A stretch of DNA of 64,000 nucleotides from Amphiura filiformis (Eukaryota > Echinodermata > Ophiuroidea > Amphilepidida > Amphiuridae): NCBI RefSeq assembly GCF_039555335.1, contig NC_092631.1:14298305-14362304 (forward strand). The letters run 5' to 3'. The position numbers and the translations under genes are program-made. A model generated the notes under the pieces. That model was given only the letters and a program-made list of their open reading frames with translations, was not told the DNA's origin and did not search any database. Below, piece after piece: positions 32,103-46,100 of the stretch; within the stretch, counting starts at the first letter, position 1, and the number at the start of each line of letters is the position of its first letter.

Positions 32103-32785
32103 TATGGATGGCGGAAAGCTTCAAAATACGCCTAAGAATACGCCTAAGAATACGCCTAACCTTAGACGTCTAAGATGCATTCTTAGGCGTCAAAGATGCA
32201 ATCTTAGGCGTCTAAGAAATTCGCGGTAGACTTAAATCAACGAATCACAGGACTAGAAATCCCAAACAACCAATCATCTTAGGCGTATTCAATTATTGAC
32301 CAATGAAATCTTAGACGCCTAAGATTTTACACGCCTAAGAATTCTTACACGTCTAAGATTGACCATTTGACCGTGACTAGTGGTGGACGGTATCGCAAAT
32401 TCGATCAAAACGTACAACGGACGCTGTGCGTTAGAGAATATTTCGAACAATGGCTGGGTGGTGTGTTTTTAATAAACTCATTTTCTCTCCTTAGCCACCC
32501 GGGTCAATCCCAAAGAGAAAGGGGTGATGGGGTGGGAGGGGATAGGGTACATGTTCTCCCACCTTTCGGCACAATGGCCCATTGTTTTGTTCTTTTCAGC
32601 CACTTTTTGACAATTCAGGCGGAACAATGTATTTTACATAATAGGCTTTTTCTTCATTTGAACATAATCTAGCAGTTGATGTTGTTGTTGCAAACTGATA
32701 AAACTTAAATTTGTTTTAAATATTTTGTTTTTATGATGACTTGCAGTTAATGTAAGATTTTTATTTGTGTGGCTATAGAGTAAAT

Positions 32786-32814
32786 GATGATGATGATAAT
32801 GATGATGATGATGG

Positions 32815-32900
<86 letters not shown>
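32786..32900. repeat. GAT/GTT microsatellites
   Basis: Runs of GAT, then GTT (about 14 units), then GAT again (about 13 units) inside the IS3EU-like element. Confidence 0.9.
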
Positions 32901-32902
<2 letters not shown>

Positions 32903-33570
32903 TAATACAAATGATGTCAGATGATTATTAGAGTCGTGGTGGTGATGATGATGGCAGTGATGAGGATTAAATTTAGTATGAAATTTTCACCTCCCCCCGC
33001 ACACACCAGTCAATGTTGTTTTGATACTGAGATAGGAACGGACTAGTATTGGCTCCAACATTGATTAGGGGAGGGGTTGCAAACAATATGAAACATTGAT
33101 GTTTGCCACTCATGTTACTTGTGATGTTTAAACAAAGAGCACGTGTCGATGGTGTCAACCTGCTCACTTTTCATGTATGTTTTTTCTTAACACGTATGCT
33201 ATGACTGAGCCAAAATACACAGTTAAGAGACCTCGATACCTCCATTCAACAAGAAAGTTAACCTGACGGTGTAGGGTATGATGCGTTTATATCCAATACG
33301 TTCAGAGGTCAGGTTATTATTGCACACACATTATAAGGTCAACCAACTATGTCTTTATAATTCGAACAGCGTGTGACATATTTTCGCCAACTTCGGGCCC
33401 CCAGGCCAAGGCCAAATCGTGTTTTATAATTGAAGAGATCAGATATGCATAATTTCAGTATGCAAAGTGCAAGAAGACAAGAGGTCAAATTTTCTATGTT
33501 AAAATAAGATCATGGAGGTATATAAATATATGCTAGGCATGTTTGTTCCTCTTTGTTGTTTGTGTATTAA

Positions 33571-33575
33571 TTTTT

Positions 33576-33646
<71 letters not shown>

Positions 33647-33676
33647 ATCATCATCGTCGTCGTCGTCGTCGCCGTC
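33571..33676. repeat. CAT microsatellite
   Basis: About 24 uninterrupted ATC/CAT units followed by short CGT runs, inside the same element. The opposite-strand composition mirrors the GAT run at 32786, consistent with the palindromic layout. Confidence 0.9.
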
Positions 33677-34112
33677 ATCATGCTCATCAACATTAATACC
33701 TGACTACTACTAGCCACACCAAAACAGCACACCAAACCAACGAAAATAAAATCAAACCAATTAATCAATTTTGCTGCAAGTCCTCAGAGAAAATCACATT
33801 GGTGATACCGTCCATCACTAAAATATCAATCTTAGACGTGTAAGAATTCTTAGGCGTGTAAAATCTTAGGCGTATAAGATTTCATTGGTCAATAATTGAA
33901 TACGCCTAAGATGATTGGTTGTTTGGGATTTCTGGTCCTGTGATTCGTTGATTTAAGTCTACCGCGAATTTCTTAGACGCCTAAGATTGCATCTTAGACG
34001 CCTAAGAATGCATCTTAGACGTCTAAGATTGCATCTTAGACGTCTAAGGTTAGGCGTATTCTTAGGCGTATTCTTAGGCGTGTTTTGAAGGTTTCCGCCA
34101 TCCATAGTAAGT

Positions 34113-35927
34113 GGGCTCGCGCGTGTTCACAGAAGATGATGCATGTCGCAACGGGTGATTTGCAAATCGCACCGTAAATGGTATCTTGGGTAGATAAAAA
34201 ACAAACAAACAAACAAACAAACAAACAAACGAACAAACGAACAAACAAACAAACAAACAAACAAACAAACAAACAAACAAACAAACAAACAAACAAACAA
34301 ACAAACAAACAAACAAACAAACAAACAGACAAACAAACATGAAATATAAACAAAATATACCAAAAGATCTTTCTCGGCATTCGGCCTATATGCCAAGCTA
34401 TAAGAAAAAAGGGGGCAAAAAAGAGGTAAAATAGAGAAACACTCAGATGCGGAAAGTGATGAGTCTGTAATATCGCTTTAAACTTTCAGATCGGAACTAA
34501 TGTATTAGAAAGAAAAAATTCGCCGCTACATGGTGAAGTGAAAATTTAGAGAAAATAATGTAAAACATTACTTCTAGAGTAGAAAGATGCAATGAATCGG
34601 GATGAGATTCTAAATGGTATTTATTTATTAGACCCGCAATGCTATCTTCAGAAGATAGCCGTTTGCGGGCGCGTTCCGCGAAAATGATGCAGATCGTAAA
34701 TGATGCATGCCGTAAGTGGGCTCGCGCGTGTTCACAGAAGATGATGCATGTCAGTCGCAACCCCGGGTCGCAACGGGTGATTTGCAAATCGCACCGTAAA
34801 TGGTATCTTGGGTAGATAAAAAACAAACAAACAAACAAACAAACAGACAGACAAACAAACATGAAATATAAAAAAAATATACCAAAAGATCTAACTCGGC
34901 ATTCGGCCTATATGCCAAGCTATAAGAAAAAGGCGGCAAAAAAGAGGTAAAAAATAGAGAAACACTCAGATGCGGAGAGTGATGAGTCTGTAATATCGCC
35001 TTAAACTTTCAGATCAGAACTAATGTATTAGAAAGAAAAAATTCGCCGCTACATGATGAAGTAAAAATTTAGAGAAAATAATGTAAAACATTACTTCTAG
35101 AGTAGAAAGATGCAATGAATCGGGATGAGATTCTAAATGCTATCTTCAATAGATATAGCGAAAAAATCCTAAAACGCGCACGGTTCCTCTGCCCGAATTA
35201 AGAATCGGCATTCGGCCCATATGCCGCGCTATTTAAAAAAAGGGAGAAAAAAAAGAGGTAAAAATAGAGAAACAGGCAGATGATAATCTCTGCTTTGTAA
35301 GTGCCGTTTTAAATTTTGGTCAGCTTCGTCATTTTTACATTTCTTTATAGCTCTGCAGTCGGCCTAATGCCGATTTTTCTCTGATCGCGCAACCCCGTTC
35401 AATGCACTGAGTTTTGCCGTTTCGCGCCGTACTGAATCATCATCTACAACGCGTGTTAGACAATGTTTTTTTTTTTTTTTAATATTATTATTATTATTTT
35501 TTTGCTTGCTTTCTTCTGAAGATAGCAATTTTGGTCAGCTTCGTCATTTTAACATTTCTTTATAGCTTTGCATTCGGCCTAGTGCCGATTTTTATACTAA
35601 AAGAAAATGTGCCGAGACATGCCGTAATTTGCGCGATTCTGGTGCCGGTGTCTATAGAGCTCCTGCATTGATTTACATGGGTAATATTAAAATTGAAATA
35701 TCTCAAGAACCGAATACTGTATGACACTGAAACAAACTTTGAAATAAAGCTTTTACATTTCTCTATCTGTTTTATGTCATTTTGGTGTTTGTCGGATAAG
35801 TGTGATTTTGCTATCAACTGCAGATAGCTCAAATTTATGATGCCCGTTGGTTGTCGTTTTTGTCTGCTGAACGAGATAAAGGGTACATACCACAAAAATG
35901 CTTTCTAGAGACTTTACGTGCTAAATA
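34113..35927. repeat. Array entry: unit tail duplicated twice, then first regular segment
   Basis: Continuation of the unit broken by the IS3EU-like insertion. The segment with GGGCTCGCGCGTGTTCAC, an AAAC/CAAA microsatellite (about 34200-34330) and the TTCTAGAGTAGAAAGATGC block is followed directly by a second copy with a shorter microsatellite (about 34820-34860). The common sequence CTCGGCATTCGGCCTATATG and relatives then leads into the regular units. Confidence 0.75.
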
Positions 35928-38900
35928 GGGTCGCGTTTTGGCCATAAGACGGGTTACGTCCAACTTTGAAATATATATTTGATATCATCTTAACTAGAAC
36001 AAAATTCTGCATAACATTTCTGAAAATGACTACACATTTCAGGTCCGACTAATTTTTCAGAAAATTAGTGCTATATAAAAGGCCACATTTTCCTGTGTTT
36101 ACATCCGACTGCTAACCGCGTTCTGACCTCGTTTGTTCATGCGCATATAATCGTAAATATCACTCAAATTTTCGCATTTTCTTTTCAAATTTGTAGAGAT
36201 CACATTCACAAGTTCTAGTAAAACACGATTTTCAACACTAAAATTGTTAATATTGTACCGATGTTCTAGAATTTTTATGCAAAGTTTGGGACTATAGGCG
36301 TGATAAACTTTTACCGGAAACCGCTTCGCAGGCGGATTTAGTGGTATATGAACCCTAAAGCGATATTTTATAGAATCATGTTACTGGTGTGCTATCTTTT
36401 GAAGATCAAATTAAAATTTCAAATGTTGCTACATTTTGTTTTGGTTTATAATTTTAATTGCATGTTGTTTTTTCTTCTACCTACTGAATACTAGTATATA
36501 TAGCTGAAATAAAATGCAGGCCTATGTTTTCTTTGTCCCCTGCGCGAGATATACATTTTCGAATCGAATTAGGCTTACTGGTGATGATCTACTGAGAATC
36601 AAATTAAAATTGCAAATGTTGCGACATTTTGTTTTGGTTTAATTTGGGACTATATATGCGTTAATTTAGGACTATATGAGATTTTAAATGCTAGGCCTAT
36701 CTTCAGTAGATAGGCCTATAGCGAAAAAAAAAATCCTAAAACGCGCATGCACGGTTACTCTGCGCGAATAACAAAAATCGGCATTCGGCCTATATGCCGC
36801 GCTATTAAAAAAAAAAAAAAAAAAAAGGGGGGGGAGGGGGAAGAGGTAAAAATAGAGAAACAGGTAGATGCGGAAAGTGATGAGTCTGTAATATCGCTTT
36901 AAACTCTCTGATCGGGACTGATGTATTAGAAAGAAAAAACTCGCCGCTACATGATGAAGTAAAATTTAGAGAAAATAATGTAAAATATTACTTCTAGAGT
37001 AGAAAGATGCAATGAATCGGGATGAGATTCTAAATGGTATTTATTTATTAGGCCCGCAATGCTGTCTTCAGAAGATAGCCGTTTGCGGGCGCGTTCCGAG
37101 AAAATGATGCAGATTGTAAATGATGCATGCCGTAAGTGGGCTCGCGCGTGTTCACAGAAGATGATGCATGTCGCAACGGGTGATTTGCAAATCGCACCGT
37201 AAATGGTATCTTGGGTAGATAAAAAACAAACAAACAAACAAACTAACAAACAAACAAACAAACAAACAAACAAACAAACAAACAAACAAACAAACAAACA
37301 AACAAACAAACAAACAAACAAACAGACAGACAAACAAACATGAAATATAAAAAAATATACCAAAAGATCTTTCTCGGCATTCGGCCTATATGCCAAGCTA
37401 TAAGAAAAAAGGGGGCAAAAAAGAGGTAAAAATAGAGAAACACTCAGATGCGGAAAGTGATGAGTCTGTAATATCGCTTTAAACTTTCAGATCGGAACTA
37501 ATGTATTAGAAAGAAAAAATTCGCCGCTACATGATGAAGTAAAATTTAGAGAAAATATTGTAAAACATTACTTCTAGAGTAGAAAGATGCAATGAATCGG
37601 GATGAGATTCTAAATGCTATCTTCAGTAGATATAGCGAAAAATCCTAAAACGCGCACGGTTCCTCTGCCCGAATTAAGAAATCGGCATTCGGCCCATATG
37701 CCGCGCTATTTAAAAAAGGGAGAAAAAAGAGGGTAAAAATAGAACTTGACAGGCAGAGGCTCTGCTTTGTAAGTGCCGTTTTAAATTTTGGTCAGCTTCG
37801 TCATTTTTACATTTCTTTATAGCTCTGCAGTCGGCCTAATGCCGAGTCGCGCAATGCAGTTTTGCCGTTTCGCGCCGTACTGAATCATCTTCTACAACGC
37901 GTGCTAGACAATGTTTTTTTTATTGTTTTTTTTTAAATATTATTATTATTATTATTATTTTGCTTGCTTTCTTCTGAAGATAGCAATTTTGGTCAGCTTC
38001 GTCATTTTAACATTTCTTTATAGCTTTGCATTCGGCCTAGTGCCGATTTTTATACTAAAAGAAAATGTGCCGAGACATGCCGTAATTTGCTCGATTCTGG
38101 TACCGGTGTCTATAGAGCTCCTGCATTGATTTACATGGGTAATATTAAAATTGAAATATCTCAAGAACCGAATACTGTATGACACTGAAACAAACTTTGA
38201 AATAAAGCTTTTACATTTCTCTCTCTGTTTTATGTCATTTTGGTGTTTGTCGGATAAGTGTGATTTTGCTATCAACTGCAGATAATTCAAATTTATGATG
38301 CCCGTTGGTTGTCGTTTTTGTCTGCTGAACGAGATAAAGGGTACATACCACAAAAATGCTTTCTAGAGACTTTACGTGCTAAATAGGGTCGCGTTTTGGC
38401 CATAAGACGAGTTACGTCCAACTTTGAAATATATATTTGATATCATCTTAACTAGAACAAAATTCTGCATAACATTTCTGAAAATGACTACACATTTTAG
38501 GTCCGACTAATTTTTCAGAAAATTAGTGCTATATAAAAGGCCACATTTTCCTGTGTTTACATCCGACTGCTAACCGCGTTCTGACCTCGTTTGTTCATGC
38601 GCATATAATCGTAAATATCACTCAAATTTTCGCATTTTCTTTTCAAATTTGTAGAGATCACATTCACAAGTTCTAGTAAAACACGATTTTCAACACTAAA
38701 ATTGTTAATATTGTACCGATGTTCTAGAATTTTTATGCAAAGTTTGGGACTATAGGCGTGATAAACTTTTACCGGAAACCGCTTCGCAGGCGGATTTAGT
38801 GGTATATGAACCCTAAAGCGATATTTTATAGAATCATGTTACTGGTGTGCTATCTTCTGAAGATCAAATTAAAATTTCAAATGTTGCTACATTTTGTTTT

Positions 38901-41900
38901 GGTTTATAATTTTAATTGCATGTGGTTTTTTCTTCTACCTACTGAATACTAGTATATATAGCTGAAATAAAATGCAGGCCTATGTTTTCTTTGTCCCCTG
39001 CGCGAGATATACATTTTCGAATCGAATTAGGCTTACTGGTGATGATCTACTGAGAATCAAATTAAAATTGCAAATGTTGCGACATTTTGTTTTGGTTTAA
39101 TTTGGGACTATATGCGTTAATTTAGGACTATATGAGATTCTAAATGCTAGGCCTATCTTCAGTAGATAGGCCTATAGCGAAAAAAAAATCCTAAAACGCG
39201 CATGCACGGTTACTCTGCGCGAATAACAAAAATCGGCATTCGGCCTATATGCCGCGCTATTAAAAAAAAAAAAAAAAAAAGGGGAGGGGGAAGAGGTAAA
39301 AATAGAGAAACAGGTAGATGCGGAAAGTGATGAGTCTGTAATATCGCTTTAAACTCTCTGATCGGGACTGATGTATTAGAAAGAAAAAATTCGCCGCTAC
39401 ATGATGAAGTAAAAATTTAGAGAAAATAATGTAAAATATTACTTCTAGAGTAGAAAGATGCAATGAATCGGGATGAGATTCTAAATGGTATTTATTTATT
39501 AGGCCCGCAATGCTATCTTCAGAAGATAGCCGTTTGCGGGCGCGTTCCGAGAAAAATGATGCAGATCGTAAATGATGCATGCCGTAAGTGGGCTCGCGCG
39601 TGTTCACAGAAGATGATGCATGTCGCAACGGGTGATTTGCAAATCGCACCGTAAATGGTATCTTGGGTAGATAAAAAACAAACAAACAAACAAACTAACA
39701 AACAAACAAACAAACAGACAGACAAACAAACATGAAATATAAAAAAAATATACCAAAAGATCTTTCTCGGCATTCGGCCTATATGCCAAGCTATAAGAAA
39801 AGAGGGGGCAAAAAAGAGGTAAAAATAGAGAAACACTCAGATGCGGAAAGTGATGAGTCTGAAAAAACGCGTAAAACGTTCAGAACGGAACTAGTGTATT
39901 AGAAAGAAAAAATTCGCCGCTACATGATGAAGTAAAATTTAGAGAAAATATTGTAAAACATTACTTCTAGAGTAGAAAGATGCAATGAATCGGGATGAGA
40001 TTCTAAATGCTATCTTCAGTAGATATAGCGAAAAAATCCTAAAACGCGCACGGTTCCTCTGCCCGAATTAAGAAATCGGCATTCGGCCCATATGCCGCGC
40101 TATTTAAAAAAAGGGAGAAAAAAAGAGGTAAAAATAGAACTTGACAGGCAGATGATAATCTCTGCTTTGTAAGTGCCGTTTTAAATTTTGGTCAGCTTCG
40201 TCATTTTTACATTTCTTTATAGCTCTGCAGTCGGCCTAATGCCGAGTCGCGCAATGCAGTTTTGCCGTTTCGCGCCGTACTGAATCATCTTCTACAACGC
40301 GTGCTAGACAATGTTTTTTTTTATTTTATTTTTTAATATTATTATTATTATTATTATTTTGCTTGCTTTCTTCTGAAGATAGCAATTTTGGTCAGCTTCG
40401 TCATTTTAACATTTCTTTATAGCTTTGCATTCGGCCTAGTGCCGATTTTTATACTAAAAGAAAATGTGCCGAGACATGCCGTAATTTGCTCGATTCTGGT
40501 GCCGGTGTCTATAGAGCTCCTGCATTGATTTACATGGGTAATATTAAAATTGAAATATCTCAAGAACCGAATACTGTATGACACTGAAACAAACTTTGAA
40601 ATAAAGCTTTTACATTTCTCTATCTGTTTTATGTCATTTTGGTGTTTGTCGGATAAGTGTGATTTTGCTATCAACTGCAGATAGCTCAAATTTATGATGC
40701 CCGTTGGTTGTCGTTTTTGTCTGCTGAACGAGATACAGGGTACATACCACAAAAATGCTTTCTAGAGACTTTACGTGCTAAATAGGGTCGCGTTTTGGCC
40801 ATAAGACGAGTTACGTCCAACTTTGAAATATATATTTGATATCATCTTAACTAGAACAAAATTCTGCATAACATTTCTGAAAATGACTACACATTTTAGG
40901 TCCGACTAATTTTTCAGAAAATTAGTGCTATATAAAAAGGCCACATTTTCCTGTGTTTACATCCGACTGCTAACCGCGTTCTGACCTCGTTTGTTCATGC
41001 GCATATAATCGTAAATATCACTCAAATTTTCGCATTTTCTTTTCAAATTTGTAGAGATCACATTCACAAGTTCTAGTAAAACACGATTTTCAACACTAAA
41101 ATTGTTAATATTGTACCGATGTTCTAGAATTTTTATGCAAAGTTTGGGACTATAGGCGTGATAAACTTTTACCGGAAACCGCTTCGCAGGCGGATTTAGT
41201 GGTATATGAACCCTAAAGCGATATTTTATAGAATCATGTTACTGGTGTGCTATCTTTTGAAGATCAAATTGAAATTTCAAATGTTGCTACATTTTGTTTT
41301 GGTTTATAATTTTAATTGCATGTTGTTTTTTCTTCTACCTACTGAATACTAGTATATATAGCTGAAATAAAATGCAGGCCTATGTTTTCTTTGTCCCCTG
41401 CGCGAGATATACATTTTCGAATCGAATTAGGCTTACTGGTGATGATCTACTGAGAATCAAATTAAAATTGCAAATGTTGCGACATTTTGTTTTGGTTTAA
41501 TTTGGGACTATATGCGTTAATTTAGGACTATATGAGATTCTAAATGCTAGGCCTATCTTCAGTAGATAGGCCTATAGCGAAAAAAAATCCTAAAACGCGC
41601 ATGCACGGTTACTCTGCGCGAAAAACAAAAAAGGCATTCGGGGTTTAGGCTATGCCGCAAAAAAAAAAAAAAAAAAGGGGAGGGGAAGAGGTAAAAATAG
41701 AGAAACAGGTAGATGCGGAAAGTGATGAGTCTGTAATATCGCTTTAAACTCTCTGATCGGGACTGATGTATTAGAAAGAAAAAACTCGCCGCTACATGAT
41801 GAAGTAAAAATGTAGAGAAAATAATGTAAAATATTACTTCTAGAGTAGAAAGATGCAATGAATCGGGATGAGATTCTAAATGGTATTTATTTATTAGGCC

Positions 41901-43192
41901 CGCAATGCTATCTTCAGAAGATAGCCGTTTGCGGGCGCGTTCCGAGAAAATGATGCAGATTGTAAATGATGCATGCCGTAAGTGGGCTCGCGCGTGTTCA
42001 CAGAAGATGATGCATGTCGCAACGGGTGATTTGCAAATCGCACCGTAAATGGTATCTTGGGTAGATAAAAAACAAACAAACAAACAAACTAACAAACAAA
42101 CAAACAAACAAACAAACAAACAAACAGACAGACAAACAAACATGAAATATAAAAAAAATATACCAAAAGATCTTTCTCGGCATTCGGCCTATATGCCAAG
42201 CTATAAGAAAAAAGGGGGCAAAAAAGAGGTAAAAATAGAGAAACACTCAGATGCGGAAAGTGATGAGTCTGTAATATCGCTTTAAACTTTCAGATCGGAA
42301 CTAATGTATTAGAAAGAAAAAATTCGCCGCTACATGATGAAGTAAAATTTAGAGAAAATATTGTAAAACATTACTTCTAGAGTAGAAAGATGCAATGAAT
42401 CGGGATGAGATTCTAAATGCTATCTTCAGTAGATATAGCGAAAAAATCCTAAAACGCGCACGGTTCCTCTGCCCGAATTAAGAAATCGGCATTCGGCCCA
42501 TATGCCGCGCTATTTAAAAAAAGGGAGAAAAAAAAGAGGTAAAAATAGAACTTGACAGGCAGAGGCTCTGCTTTGTAAGTGCCGTTTTAAATTTTGGTCA
42601 GCTTCGTCATTTTTACATTTCTTTATAGCTCTGCAGTCGGCCTAATGCCGAGTCGCGCAATGCAGTTTTGCCGTTTCGCGCCGTACTGAATCATCTTCTA
42701 CAACGCGTGCTAGACAATGTTTTTTTATTGTTTTTTTTTTTAAATATTATTATTATTATTATTATTTTGCTTGCTTTCTTCTGAAGATAGCAATTTTGGT
42801 CAGCTTCGTCATTTTAACATTTCTTTATAGCTTTGCATTCGGCCTAGTGCCGATTTTTATACTAAAAGAAAATGTGCCGAGACATGCCGTAATTTGCTCG
42901 ATTCTGGTGCCGGTGTCTATAGAGCTCCTGCATTGATTTACATGGGTAATATTAAAATTGAAATATCTCAAGAACCGAATACTGTATGACACTGAAACAA
43001 ACTTTGAAATAAAGCTTTTACATTTCTCTATCTGTTTTATGTCATTTTGGTGTTTGTCGGATAAGTGTGATTTTGCTATCAACTGCAGATAGCTCAAATT
43101 TATGATGCCCGTTGGTTGTCGTTTTTGTCTAATGAACGAGATAAAGGGTACATACCACAAAAATGCTTTCTAGAGACTTTACGTGCTAAATA
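35928..43192. repeat. Complex tandem array: three long units (2.46, 2.40, 2.41 kb)
   Basis: Units anchored at GGGTCGCGTTTTGGCC start at 35928, 38386 and 40785, and the next at 43193. Each carries, in order: the anchor, TTCGCAGGCGGATTTAG, CTATCTTCTGAAGATC (or a TTTTGAAGATC variant), an about 660-bp long-only segment with GCGCGAGATATACATTTTCG, a C/A microsatellite of AAAC and GACA type, ATCGGCATTCGGCCCATATG, an ATT run, and GCATTCGGCCTAGTGCCG. Two sub-blocks within a unit resemble each other, so the unit itself grew by older duplication. Copies are nearly identical. A 111-codon minus-strand frame is present in each but resembles nothing known. Confidence 0.9.
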
Positions 43193-46100
43193 GGGTCGCG
43201 TTTTGGCCATAAGACGAGTTACGTCCAACTTTGAAATATATATTTGATATCATCTTAACTAGAACAAAATTCTGCATAACATTTCTGAAAATGACTACAC
43301 ATTTTAGGTCCGACTAATTTTTCAGAAAATTAGTGCTATATAAAAAGGCCACATTTTCTAATTCATGTGTTTCCGACTGCTAACCGCGTTCTGACCTCGT
43401 TTGTTCATGCGCATATAATCGTAAATATCACTCAAATTTTCGCATTTTCTTTTCAAATTTGTAGAGATCACATTCACAAGTTCTAGTAAAACACGATTTT
43501 CAACACTAAAATTGTTAATATGGTACCGATGTTCTAGAATTTTTATGCAAAGTTTGGGAATATAGGCGTGATAAACTTTTACCGGAAACCGCTTCGCAGG
43601 CGGATTTAGTGGTATATGAACCCTAAAGCGATATTTTATAGAATCATGTTACTGGTGTGCTATCTTCTGAAGATAGCCGTTTGCGGGCGCGTTCCGAGAA
43701 AATGATGCAGATCGTAAATGATGCATGCCGTAAGTGGGCTCGCGCGTGTTCACAGAAGATGATGCATGTCGCAACGGGTGATTTGCAAATCGCACCGTAA
43801 ATGGTATCTTGGGTAGATAAAAAACAAACAACAAACAAACAAACAAACAAACAGACAGACAGACAGACAAACAAACATGAAATATAAAAAATATATACCA
43901 AAAGATCTTTCTCGGCATTCGGCCTATTATATGCCAAGCTATAAGAAAAAAGGGGGGCAAAAAAGAGGTAAAAATAGAGAAACACTCAGATGCGGAAAGT
44001 GATGAGTCTGTAATATCGCTTTAAACTTTCAGATCGAAACTAATGTATTAGAAAGAAAAAATTCGCCGCTACATGATGAAGTAAAATTTAGAGAAAATAT
44101 TGTAAAACATTACTTCTAGAGTAGAAAGATGCAATGAATCGGGATGAGATTCTAAATGCTATCTTCAGTAGATATAGCGAAAAAATCCTAAAACGCGCAC
44201 GGTTCCTCTGCCCGAATTAAGAAATCGGCATTCGGCCCATAGGCCTATACCGCGCTATTTAAAAAAAGGGAGAAAAAAGAGGTAAAAATAGAAAAACAGG
44301 CAGATGATAATCTCTGCTTTGTAAGCGCCGTTTTAAATTTTGGTCAGCTTCGTCATTTTTACATTTCTTTATAGCTCTGCAGTCGGCCTATTAATGCCGA
44401 GTCGCGCAATGCAGTTTTGCCGTTTCGCGCCGTACTGAATCATCATCTACAACGCGTGCTAGACAATGGTTGTTTTTTTTGTTTTTTTAAATATTATTAT
44501 TATTATTAGTTTTTTGCTTGCTTTCTTCTGAAGATAGCAATTTTGGTCAGCTTCGTCATTTTAACATTTCTTTATAGCTTTGCATTCGGCCTAGTGCCGA
44601 TTTTTATACTAAAAGAAAATGTGCCGAGACATGCCGTAATTTGCTCGATTCTGGTGCCGGTGTCTATAGAGCTCCTGCATTGATTTACATGGGTAATATT
44701 AAAATTGAAATATCTCAAGAACCGAATACTGTATGACACTGAAACAAACTTTGAAATAAAGCTTTTACATTTCTCTATCTGTTTTATGTGATTTTGGTGT
44801 TTGTCGGATAAGTGTGATTTTGCTATCAACTGCAGATAGCTCAAATTTATGATGCTCGTTGGTTGTCGTTTTTGTCTGCTGAACGAGATAAAGGGTACAT
44901 ACCACAAAAATGCTTTCTAGGGACTTTACGTGCTAAATAGGGTCGCGTTTTGGCCATAAGACGAGTTACGTCCAACTTTGAAATATATATTTGATATCAT
45001 CTTAACTAGAACAAAATTCTGCATAACATTTCTGAAAATGACTACACATTTTAGGTCCGACTAATTTTTCAGAAAATTAGTGCTATATAAAAAGGCCACA
45101 TTTTCCTGTGTTTCCGACTGCTAACCGCGTTCTGACCTCGTTTGTTCATGCGCATATAATCGTAAATATCACTCAAATTTTCGCATTTTCTTTTCAAATT
45201 TGTAGAGATCACATTCACAAGTTCTAGTAAAACACGATTTTCAACACTAAAATTGTTAATATGGTACCGATGTTCTAGAATTTTTATGCAAAGTTTGGGA
45301 CTATAGGCGTGATAAACTTTTACCGGAAACCGCTTCGCAGGCGGATTTAGTGGTATATGAACCCTAAAGCGATATTTTATAGAATCATGTTACTGGTGTG
45401 CTATCTTCTGAAGATAGCCGTTTGCGGGCGCGTTCCGAGAAAATGATGCAGATCGTAAATGATGCATGCAGTAAGTGGGCTCGCGCGTGTTCACAGAAGA
45501 TGATGCATGTCGCAACGGGTGATTTGCAAATCGCACCGTAAATGGTATCTTGGGTAGATAAAAAACAAACAACAAACAAACAAACAAACAAACAGACAGA
45601 CAGACAAACAAACATGAAATATAAAAAAGATATACCAAAAGATCTTTCTCGGCATTCGGCCTATTATATGCCAAGCTATAAGAAAAAAGGGGGAAAAAAA
45701 GAGGTAAAAATAGAGAAACACTCAGATGCGGAAAGTGATGAGTCTGTAATATCGCTTTAAACTTTCAGATCGAAACTAATGTATTAAAAAAAAAAAATTC
45801 GCCGCTACATGATGAAGTAAAAATTTAGAGAAAATATTGTAAAACATTACTTCTAGAGTAGAAAGATGCAATGAATCGGGATGAGATTCTAAATGCTATC
45901 TTCAGTAGATATAGCGAAAAAATCCTAAAACGCGCACGGTTCCTCTGCCCGAATTAAGAAATCGGCATTCGGCCCATAGGCCTATACCGCGCTATTTAAA
46001 AAAAGGGAGAAAAAAAGAGGTAAAAATAGAAAAACAGGCAGATGAAACTCTCTGCTTTGTAAGTGCCGTTTTAAATTTTGGTCAGCTTCGTCATTTTTAC

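Larger units (their letters stand above)
32103..34106. mobile_element. IS3EU-like foldback DNA transposon, non-autonomous, 2.0 kb
   Basis: The ends are TATGGATGGCGGAAA and its inverse. The arms of about 290 bp (32103-32395 and 33805-34106) are rich in CTTAGGCGT/ACGCCTAAG words. It is flanked by exact 6-bp duplications GTAAGT (32097-32102 and 34107-34112), and removing it restores the array sequence CCGTAAGTGGGCTCG. A 6-bp TSD with TAY...RTA ends fits the IS3EU superfamily as I recall it. The interior (32396-33804) has GAT, GTT and CAT microsatellites and no transposase. Frames there, including a poly-His one, are microsatellite artefacts. Confidence 0.85.

Noticed and set aside
33512..33703. 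Poly-histidine frame
   Set aside because: Artefact of a CAT microsatellite inside the IS3EU-like element.
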